Source of the DNA: Amblyornis subalaris
Taxonomy: Eukaryota > Chordata > Aves > Passeriformes > Ptilonorhynchidae
Direction: 5' to 3'
NCBI GenBank assembly: GCA_018881555.1
Contig: JACAXG010000065.1
Location: forward strand, 1,263,042-1,327,041
Length of the DNA: 64,000 bases
The notes under the pieces are model-generated. The model did no database searches and had not been told where the DNA came from. It was given only the letters and a program-made list of their open reading frames with translations. Below, in pieces: positions 42,346-54,536 of the stretch; within the stretch, counting starts at the first letter, position 1, and the number at the start of each line of letters is the position of its first letter. Made by a program: the position numbers and the translations under genes.

Positions 42346-42628
42346 ATTTGAGAGTAAAATAGGTGAAATACTCTTATTTTTCTTACATCTGATTTCACCC
42401 CATTATCTGGTATACCCCATTCCTGGAAGAATGATTAAAAACAAGCCATGACTCTGTAAATGTCAGAAACAACATCTTCAACATACTTTATTTTTCTTCT
42501 TCCAGCAATGTTACTATTAGGTGAAGAGAATAAATTTTGATTTTCAAATTTCCTGAAGTCTTTATATCCTGATNAGCAAAAGTTTTGAACAAAGTTTGAA
42601 GTCCTCTAGGGGTTTAAAAGTTGTAAAC

Positions 42629-42677
42629 TTTACATCCTGCAGATGTAAAATAAAATAAATCCTGCAGATTTATTTTA
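42629..42677. repeat. Two adjacent perfect hairpins with one shared core
   Basis: Hairpin 1 has 8-bp arms TTTACATC/GATGTAAA (42629-42636, 42642-42649). Hairpin 2 has 11-bp arms TAAAATAAATC/GATTTATTTTA (42651-42661, 42667-42677). Both loops are CTGCA and both centres read ATCCTGCAGAT. They are 1 bp apart. Seen directly. Confidence 0.85.
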
Positions 42678-43269
42678 AAATTTTTTTAGAAAACCTACTA
42701 AAACCCAGTTAAATTTGTATCTAGCCCCCATATAAAATGGTATAGCCAATATGTTTCAATGAGGAAAACAAAGGCTTTTCCTGTAGAAGTTATGACATTA
42801 CTGATGACATAAGTATTGAACTTCACAACAGGATTTTTCATACTCAGATGTCTCAATCATTATCAAATGATTTAGACTCTGGAAACACACTGGCTTTACA
42901 CTGTCATAAGAAATACTGTAGTGATGTCACAGCCCAATGATAATTCTAATTCTGAACTTGTGTGAGTTCTGTTAAGAGATGGAAAGAAGAAAGCACAAAT
43001 GTGCAAACTATAGAGAAATGAGTTAAGAAGAACTCCCACCAAAACCAAAGAATCCAGACACTTCTAAAGAAACATTTCTCTTCCAAAGATACACTTCAAT
43101 AGGAAAAACCTGCTTGATGGTTTCAGTAATTATTATTCAAGTAGGTAGTGGGAGTAATCTTTTGTAAGTGTGGGGTATTAATGCAGACAGAAAGAAACAG
43201 GTTTTTTTCTTTCAGAATCTGCAGTTAAATACCACTATTTTTGGCCAACTCATTGTAATTTAATAATAC

Positions 43270-43805
43270 TATGGAGTCATAGAATAATTTCAGGAATCAT
43301 AGTCTAACTTTGGAGGGTAACGTCTCGGATGCTCAGAGCAGTGGTAACTTTAGACATTTGACCAGTTTTCTAAGGGCCTTGTGCTGTCAGGTTTTAAAGA
43401 CCTCCAAGGTAGAGGTGTCACAGCCTGTGGGCTCCACTCTTGAGGAGAAAAATTCATTCCTGTGTCCAAATGGAATCTCTCCTGCTGCAACTTGTGACTG
43501 TTGCTCCTTATCCTGTTGTAGTGCATCTCTGAAAAAATCCTCTCCTTCTCTGCAATGCATATTAAGGTAAGGGAAGACTGCAATTTGCTTCCTCCATAGG
43601 TCAAACCTTCTTCCCTAGGTGTAACAAAGCCAGTTTCTTCAGTCCTTTTTCCTCTGTCCTATGTGCCACTCACATCACCTTTTACTTTGGTGGCTCTTCT
43701 TTGGACTTTCTCCAGTTTGGTGATTTCTTTCTGTTATTATCCTACCTTAGCATTCCAGGTATGCCAGCTCACATCCCTCTATCTACTGGCTACACTCTTG
43801 CCATT
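43270..43805 (-). mobile_element. Diverged CR1 LINE fragment
   Basis: On the plus strand it begins GAGTCATAGAATAATTTCAG (eroded CR1 3' end) and keeps recognisable CR1 blocks: TTTTAAAGACCTCCAAGGTA, TTGTGACTGTTGCTCCTTAT, GTGGCTCTTCTTTGGAC and a final ACTGGCTACACTCTTGCC. It is older than the copies at 19.8 and 53.8 kb. Same orientation as DPH6. The two opposite open frames of about 85 codons here lie inside it. Confidence 0.8.
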
Positions 43806-46800
43806 CAGAAGTAATGTAGAAACAGAAGAAATGTTCTAGTTTGCTGCAATGGGAAAAAAATTACCTTTTCCCAACAGTGATACTACAGACTTAGAGTGAA
43901 TAGAAAAGACATTACTAAAGGGACTGTATTATAAATGTGCTTTCAGTGTCAATGAGTTAGAGCTATTAACTGAATTTTAACACAGCTGATATGATGCATT
44001 ACTAGTAAAGGCTGAACAAAGTCCAAAGCAAGTTAAAAAAAATACGGATTTTTCATTGCTTGTTTTTCTAAGGATTGAAATTTCTCACTAATGCATAATA
44101 ACTTTAAACCTAAATTTATCAGAAATTTAAGAAGAANTAGACTATTGGGAGCAAAACTGCATATATTATGCAAGTCTAATTGCACGAAGTGTGACAATGG
44201 CAAAATACTTTCTTTTGATGGTTAGTTACAGCTGTGTTCTTGGATTATAAGTTACAATGCAGATGGCAAAACCAAGAAAACAACTTCCCTCTCCACTTTT
44301 TCTTGGTGAAATGGAATTATTATACCAGAGAAGTCAAATGAAACCCCAAACCCAATTTGTGGGCGTAAGTGGTTGAACAAAATTACAGTACTCTTCTAAG
44401 CATAGTTTTTATATATTTGCTTCTATGAAAGGNTTTTGAAAAACAAAGAAACCCTCCTTTAAAAAGGCATGCCAAAGATATTTTAAACATAAATCCAATT
44501 TGCGATACTTTTAAAAAATAGACAATAATTATNAAGTGGTGTCCTTCAGACCACTTTCCAGTCACAGTTTTTTCCAGAATTTAAAAGACTGCAATCCAAA
44601 AAAAAAGAAAATCCAGAACCCCATTTTAGCAGCCTTGAAATAAAAAAGAAGAAACAAAACAACAGCAAGAAAGCATATGTATCTTTTAGTTTGCATAAAA
44701 AACCCAAGAGAGGGTGTGTTATTGAGTAATAACAACAAAATCAGTAAGCTGAGTATTTAGGATGCTAAGTTTGGCTGCACAGGCCATGAGTGAGTATGCA
44801 GCAGAGGCAGTAAACACAGGAGACTTTTTTGCTCTAANCAATCCTATGGAGTACAGACAGACCTTGTTCCCTTGCTCTGCCTTCTGTCTTCAGGCCTCCT
44901 CTCTATGTTGAAAAGAGAGATGCCTTAGACTATGGAGAAGGGCCAAGGGCAGGGGAAACAAATGGACAATGCCCTACAAAGGCATTTCATCGCTTTTCAC
45001 TCTGAGCAATAAATACTCCTTGTGTCCATGCTGTCTCTGGGCTTCAGAAAAGTAGTTTCTTTGGCTTCCATTACCCAGATGGACAAAGGGCGAGATCTAG
45101 GCTATTAAAGCAANCTATGCTTGCAGCATCATCTTCTCATTCTGTTAAGTTTCTGTNTGCACTTGGGGTTTGAATCAGGATATTATTTCAATTTCTTTTT
45201 TAGCTTCACAACTTTGTAAAGAATTATTCCATGCCATTAGATAACAAAAAAGTCATGTCTGTCTCCAAGCAAATGGACAAACATTTTGGATAACCTCAGA
45301 GACTGGTCAGATGCATTGCTGAGAGACTCCTGACAGCTGTATTTGATATATTGAGCAGATATATCTGGACAAAGAAGAGAAGATACCATGTCCTACTGCT
45401 TGCTGAACAGAGGATTTCAACAGGGCTGACACTGGGAGACTTTACAAAAGGACTTTAAGCCATTACCTGTTTAACTGTTATACTTATCAGAACCCTTAAA
45501 AGCTAGATTTTCAGCAGCTGCTTATCTCGAGGAAAAGTCCCAACAAGCAAAGCTCAGCTTGTCTTCTGACAGTCAAGGCATTTGACAAAACCTGATAGGC
45601 ACCATCAGTGGTGTCTACAGTTGACAAAAGTCAAGATCTTACAGAAAGAAATGAACTTTGAGATTCTGGAGAAGGAAGAACTGAAGGAGACACTGGAGAG
45701 GAAGTAGAAGACTTTCAAATAAGATTTATGGATGGTTTTGGCTATCAGTCAGTGCTAATTCTGACCCCTCACCTTCCCTTTTTCTATCCAAGAGTTATAC
45801 ACGTTACTGCTCTAGCAGAACTGATACTTCTCAATGCAGAGGTTATGTCACAGAATGACTGACAATGGTCAGACAGCCAACTGGTTGGAAATGTAACTCT
45901 GTACACAGTTCTTCCTTGCAAAATTCAATATTTTCTTTCATAGAACTATTTCTTAGGTTTGCTAGATGAAGAGCAAATGGCAAGCATTTTGGTACTAAAG
46001 AAGAAGAAATACAAAAGATAAGCTAGTCACGCCTAAGGTCCATCTACAGCAGTATTCTGTTTCAAGCAATGGTCCTAAATAAATATCTAGAATAAATAAT
46101 AACAAGGGATGCAGCAATATTATGCCCAGTTCATTTTGAGCCTACAATAATTTTAAGTTCAGTAGACTTCCTATGTCAGATGTAATTTCACTCATCTAAA
46201 TACCNTAATAGTTTTTTTTCTTCACTTGTAAATAAAAAGTAATATAGAAATGGATCTATACAAATGATGAAGAGTTCTTTAGAAATCTAAGTTTTTTAAA
46301 TGATTATAGATTTAGAATTATAGAATTGGTACCAAAAGGTTGACATGTTGAAACAGTCTCAGAAAAAAACTTTCTATGTAATTGCAAACTGTAATCTGTG
46401 ATGTGTCCTTAAAAAGTAAGTTTGTTACAAATGGTTTCTGGATAGTTAGACAGGTCATATATGTCTCACATATTAAAAAACAGATGATCCAAATTTGGCA
46501 ATGGTTGCATGGCTGATGTCATAGTTAAGATGCTTTTATAGTTGCTCTCTGTCAACGAAGTACTAAACAAAGTTTGTGAAAATTAATTTTGACATTGTAG
46601 TAAGGCATTTCTACTTTATGCATTTTATGCAATTTATACAGTTTTGCAGACACTTATGCATATATGGACAGACCATGTATACTTACACCTGTCTAGAAGA
46701 TACCATTTTTCTAGAAGAGNATTAATTTGTTCCGATTCCTTTTAGAGCTAATTATCAAATTAGCCCTTCTGACTCATTACAGAAGATATTTCTCATTCCA

Positions 46801-47908
46801 TAAATTAGTTTACATCTATTCTCTTAAGATTTTGACTGAATACCCTACTGCTTAACAAATTTAACAAATTCCAGTGTTTATTGAGATAACATATTAACTA
46901 CCATTAAGCAGAAAAGCCACTGCCTGGATCACTGCTCTCTAGCACCTTCCAAACTGCATTTGTGAGGAAAGCAAATCCATTTTCAACACATTAGCAAACT
47001 TTGGAATTTCTTCTTTATAACNTATGAATTTTTCTTCAAAAGGTCTGTGTTCTGACAGGTCAATTCTGTCCCAGAGGCCACATGTAGGAAGGATGTAAAT
47101 CTTCAATACGAAAATTAAAGTCTATGCAAATAATTCATTTAGTGAGAAGCTCAGGAGCACTTCCACATAATGTGAAAACCTGGATGGACAGAGTAACCTA
47201 TAAATAAATCTTAAATTTTAGTGGCAGAAATTCTAAAAGACACATGAAGTTGTACACAGTACCTTTAAAACAACATTACCAATATATTGCTAGTGTTCTG
47301 TATCAAGGATATAAGGGGTAAATTCTCAATTAATCTTGGGTCAAACAGTTTAAGAATTTATTTCCATTTAAAGTTTTAGTCAAGATTTTTATGTATGAAT
47401 GTGCAATCCGTAACCTTTAGATGTCACATATCTACTTTGAATAAGAGCGAGTTCTGGCTCTGTTACCTGGCNTTGGCACCGAGGGGCTGAATTTTTCTCA
47501 ATCTAGTATCTGTGCGCTTAAAAAGTAAATTTCCCATCCTAAAGGGATGCTGCCCTAGAGCAGGATCTGCTATACTTTAAGCTGCTTCACAGGCATAGAA
47601 CACTTTTCTATGCAAATTCAGTCAGGAGGCAACATTACTATTAAAACAATTCCCTCTGTCTTGGACAGCAAACAAAAAATCCTTTCTCATCGTTTCATAT
47701 GAGATGTTCTGCTAAAAATATGTATATACTGACTTGCAGTAGATACAATAACAGCACAACCTTGAAAAAAATAGAAAAAGTTTAAAATGTCAGCATTTGA
47801 ACAGCCATTTAATAAATCAGATCTCGACTGGATAGTTTGGGTAGCAATAGCAACATTGCCACCTCTGTGGCTCAAGACCAAATTAAGTTACTTTTATCCT
47901 TTTAAAAT

Positions 47909-47936
47909 GTCATTTCAAACACGTCATTTCAAACAC
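47909..47936 (+). repeat. 14-bp perfect tandem duplication
   Basis: GTCATTTCAAACAC occurs twice head to tail. A recent small duplication; no function inferred. Confidence 0.8.
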
Positions 47937-48236
47937 ACTCACAAATCAGTATTTTCTAATTGCTTCTGTATATTATAAGCTGATTAATTTCCCAAAGTAC
48001 TAATTTGACTTTTTTTTTTTGATGTTTGAACTATTATACTTAGCAATCTATATTTTCTTAACAGGAAACCTCCTCTTCTTTCAGGTGACAATTCTTCTCA
48101 CATTTTCCACTGAGAATAAATTCATAAAATTCAGTAGAAAACCAAGTTTTACAGTCTATTTCAGACAGCATCATGACATTTAAAAATANTTTTGTTCAGC
48201 CAAATTATATATGTTAGTCACAACAAACACTTCTTT

Positions 48237-48271
48237 AGTTACTGACTGCAAAGCTTGAGTTACTGACTGCA
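48237..48271 (+). repeat. 14-bp direct repeat
   Basis: AGTTACTGACTGCA occurs at 48237-48250 and 48258-48271. Minor local duplication. Confidence 0.75.
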
Positions 48272-51099
48272 GTTTGATTTCAAAAGGAGTTATGTACATG
48301 CTTCATTGTTACTCAGTAAAGAGTTCTTAATGACTGTTCAGTTTCTACTCCTGTGAGTAGTTCTCCACAACTGCTGAGTAAATACCAACTACTCACATGA
48401 GAATGTGTAGACGTACATACAAATGTGTGGAGGTTGAGATTCCACCTGTCCCCATGAGAAATATTTTCCCATTGTATAATGGCATATCCATCAAGAAAGT
48501 TAAGTTGAAATAAATTTCAAGTGTGAATTTAAAGTACGTTAGTAAAAAAAAANTAAACTTCAATGTACACAGACATGCATTATTGTAAAAATGCATCTTG
48601 GTATCTTCAATTGATCTTCTTCCCCTTCTCTCAGATTTACACTACATAATGCATATCTGTCAGAAACTCTGTGTTTTGGAAAACATCTGGAAAATGTGTT
48701 GATACTGCCATATTTTATCAAATAGAATACTTTAAATCTTACCAGATGGAAAATCTTTAGTTTCAAAGCTGCATGCTGTACACGCATCAGGGTGCTACAA
48801 TGAGTGCCTGACCACCAAGNCTTCTCTTGCAACAGAAGAAACAGTCCCATTACAAGTAAGATTTTTTACAGTTGAGCTGAATTATACTCAACCCATATTA
48901 GATTTTTTAAAAAAATTATAGTGTCATTGAAACTTGATAAATGCATAAGTACTAAGAGCCTTTTAGACCTAAACATTTACAGAGCAGAGTCAGTTTTAAA
49001 ACTCATTATATATTCATTTTATTGTTGCTACCAGACTGTCTATTCCTGTTTTCTTTTGCCTTTTTATATTTCCTGTCCATTTTTTCTACAGTATTAAAAA
49101 GNGGTTGTGTAATATGGTGTTCTGATGAATGCAGGACCTTTTCTACTCCCAAATAAATATTCAAAAATATTTTGCATACATCTTGTGAACAAGGCTTGTG
49201 AAATCATAATGTGATGACTTATGAACATTCATCATTCCTATACGGAAGTATAATCTAGTCAACTGTATGGTATAGCAAATCATCCTGACACATTTATATT
49301 AATGCACATTTGAATGAGAATAAGAAAGAAATAGTCAAATTTATGTTAAAGACTTCTAAAGGCTTAACAGCATCTTACTAAGTATATATGTCAGCTTAAT
49401 CTAATCCTCCTACTTCTAATACGTTCTGTGGTCTCAGCATGGGGCCCATAATGCTCTCATATGTTATGAGGGATTGCCTCTGAGAAGTTCGCCATCAGTA
49501 CTACACTTTGTTCAATAAAACTTCACATCTGGTCTTAGGATGACAGAAAGCTATCTGTCTCCAATTTGCNTTACAAACCTTTAGCTTCTTTTGACATCAG
49601 TAACACCGGCTGTAATCATTTCCAATAACCTGTTACAATATGCCGAGTAGATGTAGTCCTGGTTCTCATCTTACCGTGTCAGGTAACAATGTTTCTATAA
49701 TTTATTTGGACAATTTTAAATAAATGACAACTTCTTTATACAAAAAAACCCATCTCATCTAATCAGAGGCTCATTTGAGAAGGCCTGTGGCAGCATTTCC
49801 TCCTTTCACTCCAATGATTTTAAGTTCTAATCAGAAAAAAGGTACCTTTATTTCTCTTCTGTGCTTTTGCTAGAGGAGACAATACCTTGCAATTCAAGAT
49901 CTTAAAACAGTTATTGAAGACTTTTTACTAATCTTATGACATGATGGAAATCCATCTGAAATCGACTAACCTGGAACAGCTATCTCCTCAACCACCTTTC
50001 TTGATTTCCAAGACATCATAATTTCTACCTTTTCCATTACAGGTACAGCTGTCCAATGTGTTTCACATTAAAAATATTTGAAGAAAAGTGTCTGTTATCT
50101 CTGGCTACATTATTAATATCATTTTTCTTCAGCAGACAGTGCATCTGATGGCATTTGAAGACTCCAAAAGGACAGATCTACCTGTGGGATTATAAATGTC
50201 TAACACATGTCAGAGATCAAACGTGTCACTAATGGATCATCATACAGATGGTTAGCAACCTGTACTACCTGAGCTGAATCAATAAACGGCAATTGAAAAA
50301 CTGGTCTGTCAATATAATTTGCTCTCTGGCGGCCACATCACAGAAAGAAAATTTTTTAAAAGTCTGCATATTAGGCCTGCAGATTTACAAATGAAGATCA
50401 GTAAGTTTCTGCTTAATCTTGTGTCCCAGTAAAACGATATTCTGTGTTTGAAAAGCAGTAGCATAAATAAATTCTGTTACCCACCTAGACCTACTCTGCA
50501 ACAGAAAGTAACCTTTGGAGGTAGTAGAAATCACCACTGAGACATCCAAATACTCAAAATATCTTAGGACAACCCGACAGAGACAGGTATGAGCAAGTTT
50601 TGGCCATGCTCAGAGCTGACAAGATACAAACCACTGCTACTATGGAAACCAGTACTGTTCTCTCTTGTGATCTGCCCCATTCAGATACGTGCACTCTAGA
50701 TGCAGAAAAGGCTCAAGAGGAAAACATGAATAAACCATGAGAAACCAGAAGGAGCTATTGTTATCACAATTTAACAATCTCTAATACCTTGATCTGGTGT
50801 TATAGGCAGGATAAAATATCTTGGGTATTACTCCTGGTGTATTAAAACTGTGAAGCACACCAAAGGAAACACACAGTTACAGTAGTTCTGCCTGTGAAAA
50901 TTAGACTGCCAATAATAACTGAGAAGATAAAACAGACACAGACTATGTCATCTTGCTTATGGACACTGTCAGTGGGATACTGAAATTAATGGGAACAAAT
51001 TGGACACCTCATACAATGCTGTTTTAACTGAGAGTTAATATATATGTGTGAGTATATTTTAAATTATGAGTAGAATTATACTAATAGTGCAAAAGACAG

Positions 51100-52001
51100 T
51101 GTCCTGGGTTAACCAAAAAAGGATGTATTCTATCACCACCCACATATTTTCCTTGATAANCTGGATTGTTCACAGTTACACACCTGGTCCCTGAGGCTAT
51201 GCTCATGTGAGGTAGGGTGGTACTCCTTATCTCAACTGAGATAACCATTCCGGCTGACAGCAAGCACCACCCACCCTGAGTAGATCATCTCAGCTAATGG
51301 CCCATTACCGAACTTGATAAGCATGGATGAATAGAACTTCAGAACCACACTGAGTGGATCACCTTGGTTAATGGCCCATTACCAAACCAGATACATAGCA
51401 ACCAACAGAATGTCAGAAACTGGAGAGGCCTCATGTGAGCTCATTGCTGAAGCAACCAATNTAACGCTGGGAAAATCCTTTTCCATTGTGGAAGTCCCTG
51501 CCCCTGGGGGAGGTACCAGCCAAGAAACACCACATAAAAGCAGGCTTTGAGATGGGAGAAAGCACTCCACTCCACTTCACTCCTCTGGACTGGTCTTGGC
51601 TGGTTTACCAGGACTACTCCACTCNACTGGACTCCACTCCACTCCACTCCACTGGACCGGACTCGACTGGTCTACTGGACAGGACTACCAGGACGGGACT
51701 ACCAGGATGGGACTACCAGACCACTGGACTACCAGATGACTGGAAAGCCAGAGGACTCCAGACCACCACCNTCACTGGATACTCAGCAGACCAGACCTTC
51801 TACAGGAGCAGTGCCTAATTGGACTACACAGCTACCACCCTGGTCAATGGGGTATCAGGTTGTACCGTGACTCTGTCNGTTTGTTAAGGCCAGTGTTTCT
51901 GTATTCCTGCATTTATTTTAACCTTTTAATTAAAATTGTAATTCTCACTTAAAATCTCTCGAGGTATGTTTCCCCTGCTGGTTCACGTTAAAACCAGCAC
52001 A
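51100..52001 (+). mobile_element. ERVL-like solo LTR with 5-bp target duplication
   Basis: A 902-bp long terminal repeat. It starts TGTCCTGGGTTAACC and ends TAAAACCAGCACA, so its ends form a short imperfect inverted repeat (TGT-CTGG...CCAG-ACA). GACAG flanks it exactly on both sides (51095-51099 and 52002-52006). A TATA-like ATAAAAG lies at 51534-51540 with CAACCAAT upstream, and ATTAAA at 51929-51934 is a candidate poly(A) signal, giving plus orientation (antisense to DPH6). A 74-bp-spaced internal duplication starts at 51276 and 51350 (TAATGGCCCATTACC shared). No internal proviral genes remain, so it is a solo LTR left by recombination. ERVL assignment rests on the 5-bp duplication and end sequence; family name not known to me. 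Confidence 0.85.
51570..51745 (+). repeat. Tandem repeats inside the LTR
   Basis: Two arrays downstream of the TATA-like box: an ACTCC pentamer array (about 51610-51652) and four copies of a GGACTACCAG unit at 14-16-bp spacing (51682-51745). They create repetitive Ser/Thr/Pro/Leu-rich open frames that are not genes. Confidence 0.8.
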
Positions 52002-52120
52002 GACAGTGAGGGACATTGTTCAGTAATACACTGCATCCTTTTGAAAGCTGATGATGCTTCACTGGAGACTGCATGTCTTTCAAATCTCCAAGAATACCTA
52101 TTACCAGTATACTTGAATAC

Positions 52121-52164
52121 GTCCCTGTGTCTTAACAATAATATGTCCCTGTGTCTTAACAATA
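52121..52164 (+). repeat. 20-bp direct duplication
   Basis: A 20-bp unit starting GTCCCTGTGTC occurs exactly at 52121-52140 and 52145-52164, just right of the LTR. Confidence 0.8.
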
Positions 52165-52204
52165 TACTAATAATTAGACTTCTGATTTTGAACCAGAAAA
52201 AGTA

Positions 52205-52231
<27 letters not shown>
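52205..52231. repeat. (TA)n microsatellite
   Basis: About 13 uninterrupted TA units followed by an A run. It explains the Tyr-Ile repeats in both-strand open frames here. Confidence 0.9.
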
Positions 52232-52235
<4 letters not shown>

Positions 52236-53651
52236 AATAGTCTTCTATCAGAAACTATTAGCAAGACACACTTAAGCAACAAACATTTTAATTTGAGAAA
52301 TTATTTTTGAATATATATCACACTTATTCTTTTATTACATGAACTTTCTAGAAATTTTTCCCAAGAAAAATGTTATTTAAATTCTTCATCAATGAATTAG
52401 TGCTCCTGGTAAATTTAATGTATTCCATATATTCTACAGATTTGCAAGAATGCATTTCTTACCATGGAGATAATGATAAAATTGGTATAATAACAGGAAT
52501 TATTATGACAGTGCTGTGATCTGAACACAACAAGAGTGAATATATGACAATCAACAAATCTTTCTATGTCTATGCTACTGGTAGTATAACATGAATGGAA
52601 CTGAATCAAATTTTTATGTGCAGAATTTATACATTATATTGAGCAATGTATTTTATAAAGCAAATGAAATTTGTTTGGAAGTAATTATTTTATGGCCTGA
52701 GAAATATCAGAAAGAAAGCAGGCCAAACAGTACTGTTAATCCCAAGCCAGAAACATGTTTTATCATGTTTCCTTTTAGCTCTTAAACAAGATGTAGTAAA
52801 AACAACAACATTCTGTCAGACTATATGTTCATTCCTTGCTTCCTGGATTAAATATGCTTATTCTATGCCACATTTTTATAGCTTTCAATTCCTGTACTTT
52901 AAATCTATTAAACAATGTCAAGTTGAATTTTCTTCAAAAACTGCTGCAGGTTAAGAAAAAAAATAGGNCAGTAGAATATTTGAGGGCTAACATTTATGTC
53001 AGCTAATTAATATGGATCAGTTGTGGTCTGCGAGGATTTTTAAAGTGCATGCATGTTTGAGATAAATATAGACTAAGGATCTGATTTTGTTCTTTCTCAA
53101 ATTGATAACAAATCTCTTACTGATTCCATACAAGTATGGTCTACCAGTTTTGTAGGTCTGACAGATAAAATAAGCTTTTGTGCTCTTGCATAATGTTAAT
53201 TGTCTCAAGTTAAGCATAGACCAAAATGCAGATTTACAACACAAGCAATAAATTGTAGTTGTAGNATTACATTTATTGCTCTGTATTCTCTTTACTTGGT
53301 AAGGGAATGAGATTTTGAAAAAATAAACATTGAGGGAAAACCCAGCAAATTTGTTTGGATAGCAAGTTCTATTTAAGTAAGTTAGTAAGATATCAGCCCA
53401 TGTTCAAAATCAGACACCCTCTAATCCAGAGGATACAACTTCATTTCTTTATTTTAAAACATTAATATTTCACTATTTATTCTCAAAAGAGTTCCTGCTA
53501 GCAGACAGAAATTGGTTATTTGAACATAGTTCTAGACTGTGACAAAAACAGGCTACCAAATGGACAACTGTTCAAGCACTTTTATGCAAAAGATTCACTC
53601 TCCCTACATTAACTCATAAAGTGGCTGGATTTCTCAGCAACTTCTCTTGCA

Positions 53652-53760
53652 TGGAATCACAGAATAACTCAGATTGGAGCAAGATCATATAATCCAACCT
53701 CCTACTCAAAGTCAGCTGTGAGATTAGAACAAAAGTAATCCAGGATTTTAACCTGTTTGG
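53652..53760 (-). mobile_element. Short CR1 LINE fragment
   Basis: Plus-strand ATGGAATCACAGAATAACTC, then AATCCAACCTCCTACTCAAA: the reverse complement of a CR1 3' end, fading out after about 100 bp. Same orientation as DPH6, and about 75 bp from the next CR1. Confidence 0.75.
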
Positions 53761-53830
53761 ACTTGCCAAGAACAGAGCCTTTCAATATGAGAAACATGCT
53801 GAGTAACCAAAGAAAGAACAAATGCATCTT

Positions 53831-54435
53831 AATTGTAGAACTGTAGAATTGTTTTGGTTGGAAAAGACTCCCAAGATTACTGAGTCCAGCTGTAAACCTA
53901 ACACTTCCAGGTCTACCACTAAACCATGTCCCTAAGCATCAAGNCTACTACNCTTCTTTTAAATACCTCCAGGGATGGTGACTCCACCACTTCCCTGGGC
54001 AGCCTGTTCCAATGCATGATAACACTTTTGGGGAAGAAATTACTCCTAATATTCAATCTAAGTCTCCCCTGGTGCAACTTGAGGACATTTCCTCTTGTTC
54101 TGTCACTTGTTACATGGGAGAGGAAACCAACCCCCACCTGGCAGGCAGATGTAGAGACCGATAAGGTCCCCCCGAGCCTCTTTTCCTCCAGGCTAAAAAC
54201 CTCCAGCTCCCTCAGCCTGTCCTCATATAACTTACTCTCTAGACGCTTCCCCATCTTTGTTGCCCTTCTCTGGACATGCTCCAGCACCTCAGTGTCCTTC
54301 TTGTAGTGAGGGGCCCAGAATGGAACACAGGATTGGAGGCGCAATCTCACCGGTGCCAAGTACAGTGGTCCTGCTGGCCACACTATTTCTGATACAGGTC
54401 AGGATGCATTGGCCTTCTTGGCCTCCTATCATTGA
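53831..54435 (-). mobile_element. CR1 LINE, 5'-truncated, relatively young
   Basis: About 600 bp with close matches to avian CR1: ACCATGTCCCTAAGCATCAA, ACCTCCAGGGATGGTGACTC, GGGCAGCCTGTTCCAATGCA, CTTCTCTGGACATGCTCCAG and CTGGCCACACTATTTCTGAT. The minus-strand frame (54383-53919) still reads as the end of the CR1 reverse-transcriptase ORF, with Ns. It is in DPH6 orientation and ends only about 100 bp past the splice donor of the 406-nt exon. Confidence 0.94.
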
Positions 54436-54536
54436 AAGGCTCTTCTAAAGTGTTTTCTTCCAATGAAATCTCATGTAGAAGTAAACAAAAATTAACTTAT
54501 GCTTAGTATTACACCTGGCTCCTGTCATGGTCTTAC

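Larger units (their letters stand above)
13041..54536 (-). other. DPH6: 41.5-kb last intron of DPH6
   Basis: This interval lies between the matched donor at 54536 and acceptor at 13041. It is AT-rich and holds six CR1 pieces, one ERVL-like solo LTR, MIR/L2 relics, microsatellites and short duplications, listed separately. Five of the six CR1 pieces are in the same orientation as DPH6 transcription. I read both strands of the remaining sequence (for example 13.1-15.8, 16.7-19.7, 20.3-32.6, 33.0-43.2, 43.8-51.0 and 52.3-53.6 kb) and see no exon, RNA gene or coding domain that I can support. The short open frames there have no recognisable motifs. Confidence 0.65.

Noticed and set aside
46300..46350. 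Possible CR1 3' end (TAGAATTATAGAATTGG)
   Set aside because: The following sequence does not continue into CR1, so the match is too short.
51486..51870. Overlapping 107-110-codon Ser/Thr-rich frames
   Set aside because: They are produced by the tandem repeats inside the solo LTR.
53919..54383. 154-codon minus-strand open frame next to the DPH6 exon
   Set aside because: It matches the CR1 ORF end and belongs to the transposon.
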